Shown here one piece after another: positions 62,206 to 64,000 of a DNA stretch of 64,000 bases; positions within the stretch are counted from its first letter, which is position 1; every line of letters starts with the position of its first letter. The stretch comes from Ornatilinea apprima (lineage in GTDB: Bacteria; Chloroflexota; Anaerolineae; Anaerolineales; Anaerolineaceae): the NCBI RefSeq assembly GCF_001306115.1, contig NZ_LGCL01000002.1, forward strand, positions 1-64,000, in the 5' to 3' direction. Position numbers and translations under genes: made by a program. The notes beneath the pieces are model-generated. The model made no database searches and was not told the origin of the DNA. It saw only the letters and a list, made by a program, of their open reading frames with translations.

Positions 62206-64000
62206 TTATTGTAGACCTAATAGCCTTGGGAACCAATACCAGAGCGCGTTGGCGGCAGGCTTACCGAATACCGACGCGTTATCCAACTTTGTGATTAATC
62301 CAGGCTCGAATCCGCGGCTGACGATGCCACTGACCCAGTCTTTACTGTTGACCGCGGTGAGTATGGCGTTGTAGACAGCAACCTGGTGGTCGAGGTTCGC
62401 TGGCGTGGCAGCCTGACTACTGTACACAGACGGATATTGGAATGCGATAATAAATTCCTTGCCTTCGGTGTGGAGCGGCAGTAGCAGTTCTTCAATTTCT
62501 TTATCCACTGCGGCGATAATTTCTGATGGTTCCGTACCATCTGTGGAGACAGAGGGGGCGTACAACGCATAAACACCATCAGTGGCGGCGATTAATTCGG
62601 CGCTGGGGTCCACTGTGGTAGTGGGATCAATCGCCAGGTAGATTTTTCCCTCGTACCGCGCGCGCAGATTGGTAACCAGATTGTTCCACCATGAATTGAC
62701 GTCAAATGGAATTTCGGGGCGGCTGCCATCCGGCAGAGTTCCACCATTCATCATGACAGAAACAGCCGGGTCACCAATGATCAGCGCGCTGGCATTGACC
62801 ATACGTGCCAGGTCTGCCTGTGCGAGCAGGTATTTTTCATAGCGCTCAAACGCGACACTCCACCACACAGGCTCGCGATTTTCATCTATCCAAAATTCTT
62901 CAGCCGGTTTCTGCAGCTCAATTTTCGGAAATACCATCACTTTCATTTGTTTGGCCGCAGTCCAGCTTGCTATTTGCGCCAATTCGAGCGGCGCAATGTG
63001 TTGGCCAGGGATAGCATGGAACAACGGATTGCCTACCTCGGTCATGGTTTGCACCGGGGAAAGAACAAGCCATCCTGCATTCAGGTCTTTGATGGATTTC
63101 AGCGCCGGGCCGAAATATGCCTGACTGAAAGGCGAATATTCTTTTACCAGTTCAACGCCGGTTATAAATCCTTCCGGGCGTGATTTGATCTCGATTTCGG
63201 GAACAGTTGTGGCTGCTTCCGTGTTATACATGGCGCTCCAGGCGGCGATGGTGTCTTGAATGGGCTCCGTTAGCGGCTGGACTGGTATTGACCGGCCGGT
63301 GGAGGGCACACCCGACGAATCTGCTTCCACACCCGAATCGCAATTGTCGTTCCGGCAATAGCGGTATTGCTGCAGGTATTGCAGCATTTGCTGCGGACCA
63401 TTCAGAATGTAGATCCACTGATTGTTGCCAAGCGGCCACATGGGAATTGGCGCGGACCAGCCAAAGGCGTTCAATTGGAGGGATACCGTGTCTGTCGCGG
63501 GGGTTGTATCTGGAGCAATCACTTTGAAGGTGATGGCATTATTGCTTTCTTCTGCGCCCCAGGCAGCAATTTCATCATCAATGGTGATATCTTCACCAGG
63601 GACGATGATGAAGCGCGAATAAGGCGCGCCAGAAGCGGATTGTTCGGCATTCCAGTACCCATCTCCCAGTGTGTATTTATATTCAATATACGCCCCAGCC
63701 GGCAATTGCATTGTTAGCTTGTAGGTGCCGTCTTCTTGCACCTGCATCAAAGGCGCGCGGGAGGCAATCGCACTCATCCCGCCCTGTAAATCACTGAATG
63801 TATTACCAAGGTTAAAGGTGCTGCCAATCACGCGAATGGGAAGACCGCTGATGCTGCCTGCGGGAACGGTGGCATGAAAAGTAACATTGACCAGTTTTTT
63901 TGCTTCCACTGCCAAAATGGCGGGGGTGGTGGCATTAATCGCAACAGTAGCTCCCTGTTGGAAAGTGGAATATTCGCCATTGATATGCTGGGCTACAATC
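62206..64000 (-). CDS. Large secreted or surface protein with CBM20-like N-terminal domain (5' end outside the window)
   Basis: The frame stays open to the window edge, so the gene is 5'-truncated; the TTG at 63915 is only an internal codon. About 598 residues are visible. The first part resembles a starch-binding CBM20/E-set fold (VIGSTFNLGNTFSDLQGG, LPAGAYIEYKYTLGDGYWN). The remainder contains a TIM-barrel-like region of glycosidase-like look (LVLSPVQTMTE, KVMVFPKIEL, FIIAFQYPSVY), but no catalytic motif I can name. A short Cys pair (CRNDNC) is present. It lies 25 nt upstream of pckA. Confidence 0.7.
   Translation of the reverse strand, partial: IVAQHINGEYSTFQQGATVAINATTPAILAVEAKKLVNVTFHATVPAGSISGLPIRVIGSTFNLGNTFSDLQGGMSAIASRAPLMQVQEDGTYKLTMQLPAGAYIEYKYTLGDGYWNAEQSASGAPYSRFIIVPGEDITIDDEIAAWGAEESNNAITFKVIAPDTTPATDTVSLQLNAFGWSAPIPMWPLGNNQWIYILNGPQQMLQYLQQYRYCRNDNCDSGVEADSSGVPSTGRSIPVQPLTEPIQDTIAAWSAMYNTEAATTVPEIEIKSRPEGFITGVELVKEYSPFSQAYFGPALKSIKDLNAGWLVLSPVQTMTEVGNPLFHAIPGQHIAPLELAQIASWTAAKQMKVMVFPKIELQKPAEEFWIDENREPVWWSVAFERYEKYLLAQADLARMVNASALIIGDPAVSVMMNGGTLPDGSRPEIPFDVNSWWNNLVTNLRARYEGKIYLAIDPTTTVDPSAELIAATDGVYALYAPSVSTDGTEPSEIIAAVDKEIEELLLPLHTEGKEFIIAFQYPSVYSSQAATPANLDHQVAVYNAILTAVNSKDWVSGIVSRGFEPGLITKLDNASVFGKPAANALWYWFPRLLGLQ

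Overview
The window reads as a bacterial chromosome of roughly 50% G+C with densely packed, often overlapping genes. No phage, IS element, plasmid or CRISPR signature was seen. The gene mix (DUF1385/YqhQ, DUF2085 fused to a thioredoxin-like domain, MoxR-DUF58, zinc-ribbon coiled-coil protein, Tat-exported YkuD protein, F420 genes, large GT-C/YfhO-like membrane proteins) suggests a Chloroflexota bacterium, probably Anaerolineae. That placement is inference from protein resemblance, not a search.

Layout. 0-12.5 kb: typA, an unknown P-loop protein, an MFS transporter, smpB, a polyprenol-kinase-like protein, a histidine ammonia-lyase homologue, a Tat-exported L,D-transpeptidase-like protein, a ccdA-tlpA-DUF2085 redox operon, then pgeF-yggS-yggT-yggU. 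12.5-15.7 kb (minus strand): a zinc-ribbon coiled-coil protein and a membrane-anchored NACHT NTPase with HEAT repeats. 15.7-23.4 kb: four large polytopic membrane proteins in an A-B-A'-B' order, apparently a duplicated two-gene module. 23.4-30.6 kb: flavin-binding protein, moxR-DUF58, then on the minus strand hsp20-lon-receiver-moaB/mog-CDGSH and tRNA-Arg(TCT). 30.6-38 kb: two unknown proteins, LysM-M23 peptidase, DUF192, receiver proteins, xth, a C39-like protein, a LuxR-type regulator and an endonuclease IV-like protein. 38-44.4 kb (minus strand): dgkA, ybeY, pgpH-like HD hydrolase, yqeY, comEA, DUF1385 and an M20 peptidase.

The most striking region is 44.4-55 kb. A divergent intergenic region of 430 bp holds an extended -10 promoter, a strongly foldable RNA leader and an intrinsic terminator just upstream of an SsnA-like aminohydrolase. 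This is the layout of a transcription-attenuating riboswitch. Downstream lie an F420:NADP reductase, CofE, a 2H phosphoesterase, an F420-type LLM oxidoreductase, a molybdenum hydroxylase (FAD/2Fe-2S subunit with inverted domain order, a small membrane protein, the Mo subunit), a MocA-like cytidylyltransferase and a class IV aminotransferase. Together they look like a molybdenum- and F420-linked pathway for an N-heterocyclic substrate; the substrate is unknown.

55-64 kb: a minus-strand operon of an MrfA-like helicase carrying an internal HNH nuclease domain, an MrfB-like exonuclease with TPR-like repeats, a methyltransferase and a DUF2007 protein; then a prepilin peptidase, ATP-type PEP carboxykinase and the 3' part of a large secreted protein cut by the window edge.

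Across the window at least seven genes have a -10 hexamer 6-9 nt before the start codon and no Shine-Dalgarno, so leaderless transcription appears common. Positions 1-216 hold no gene I can support.
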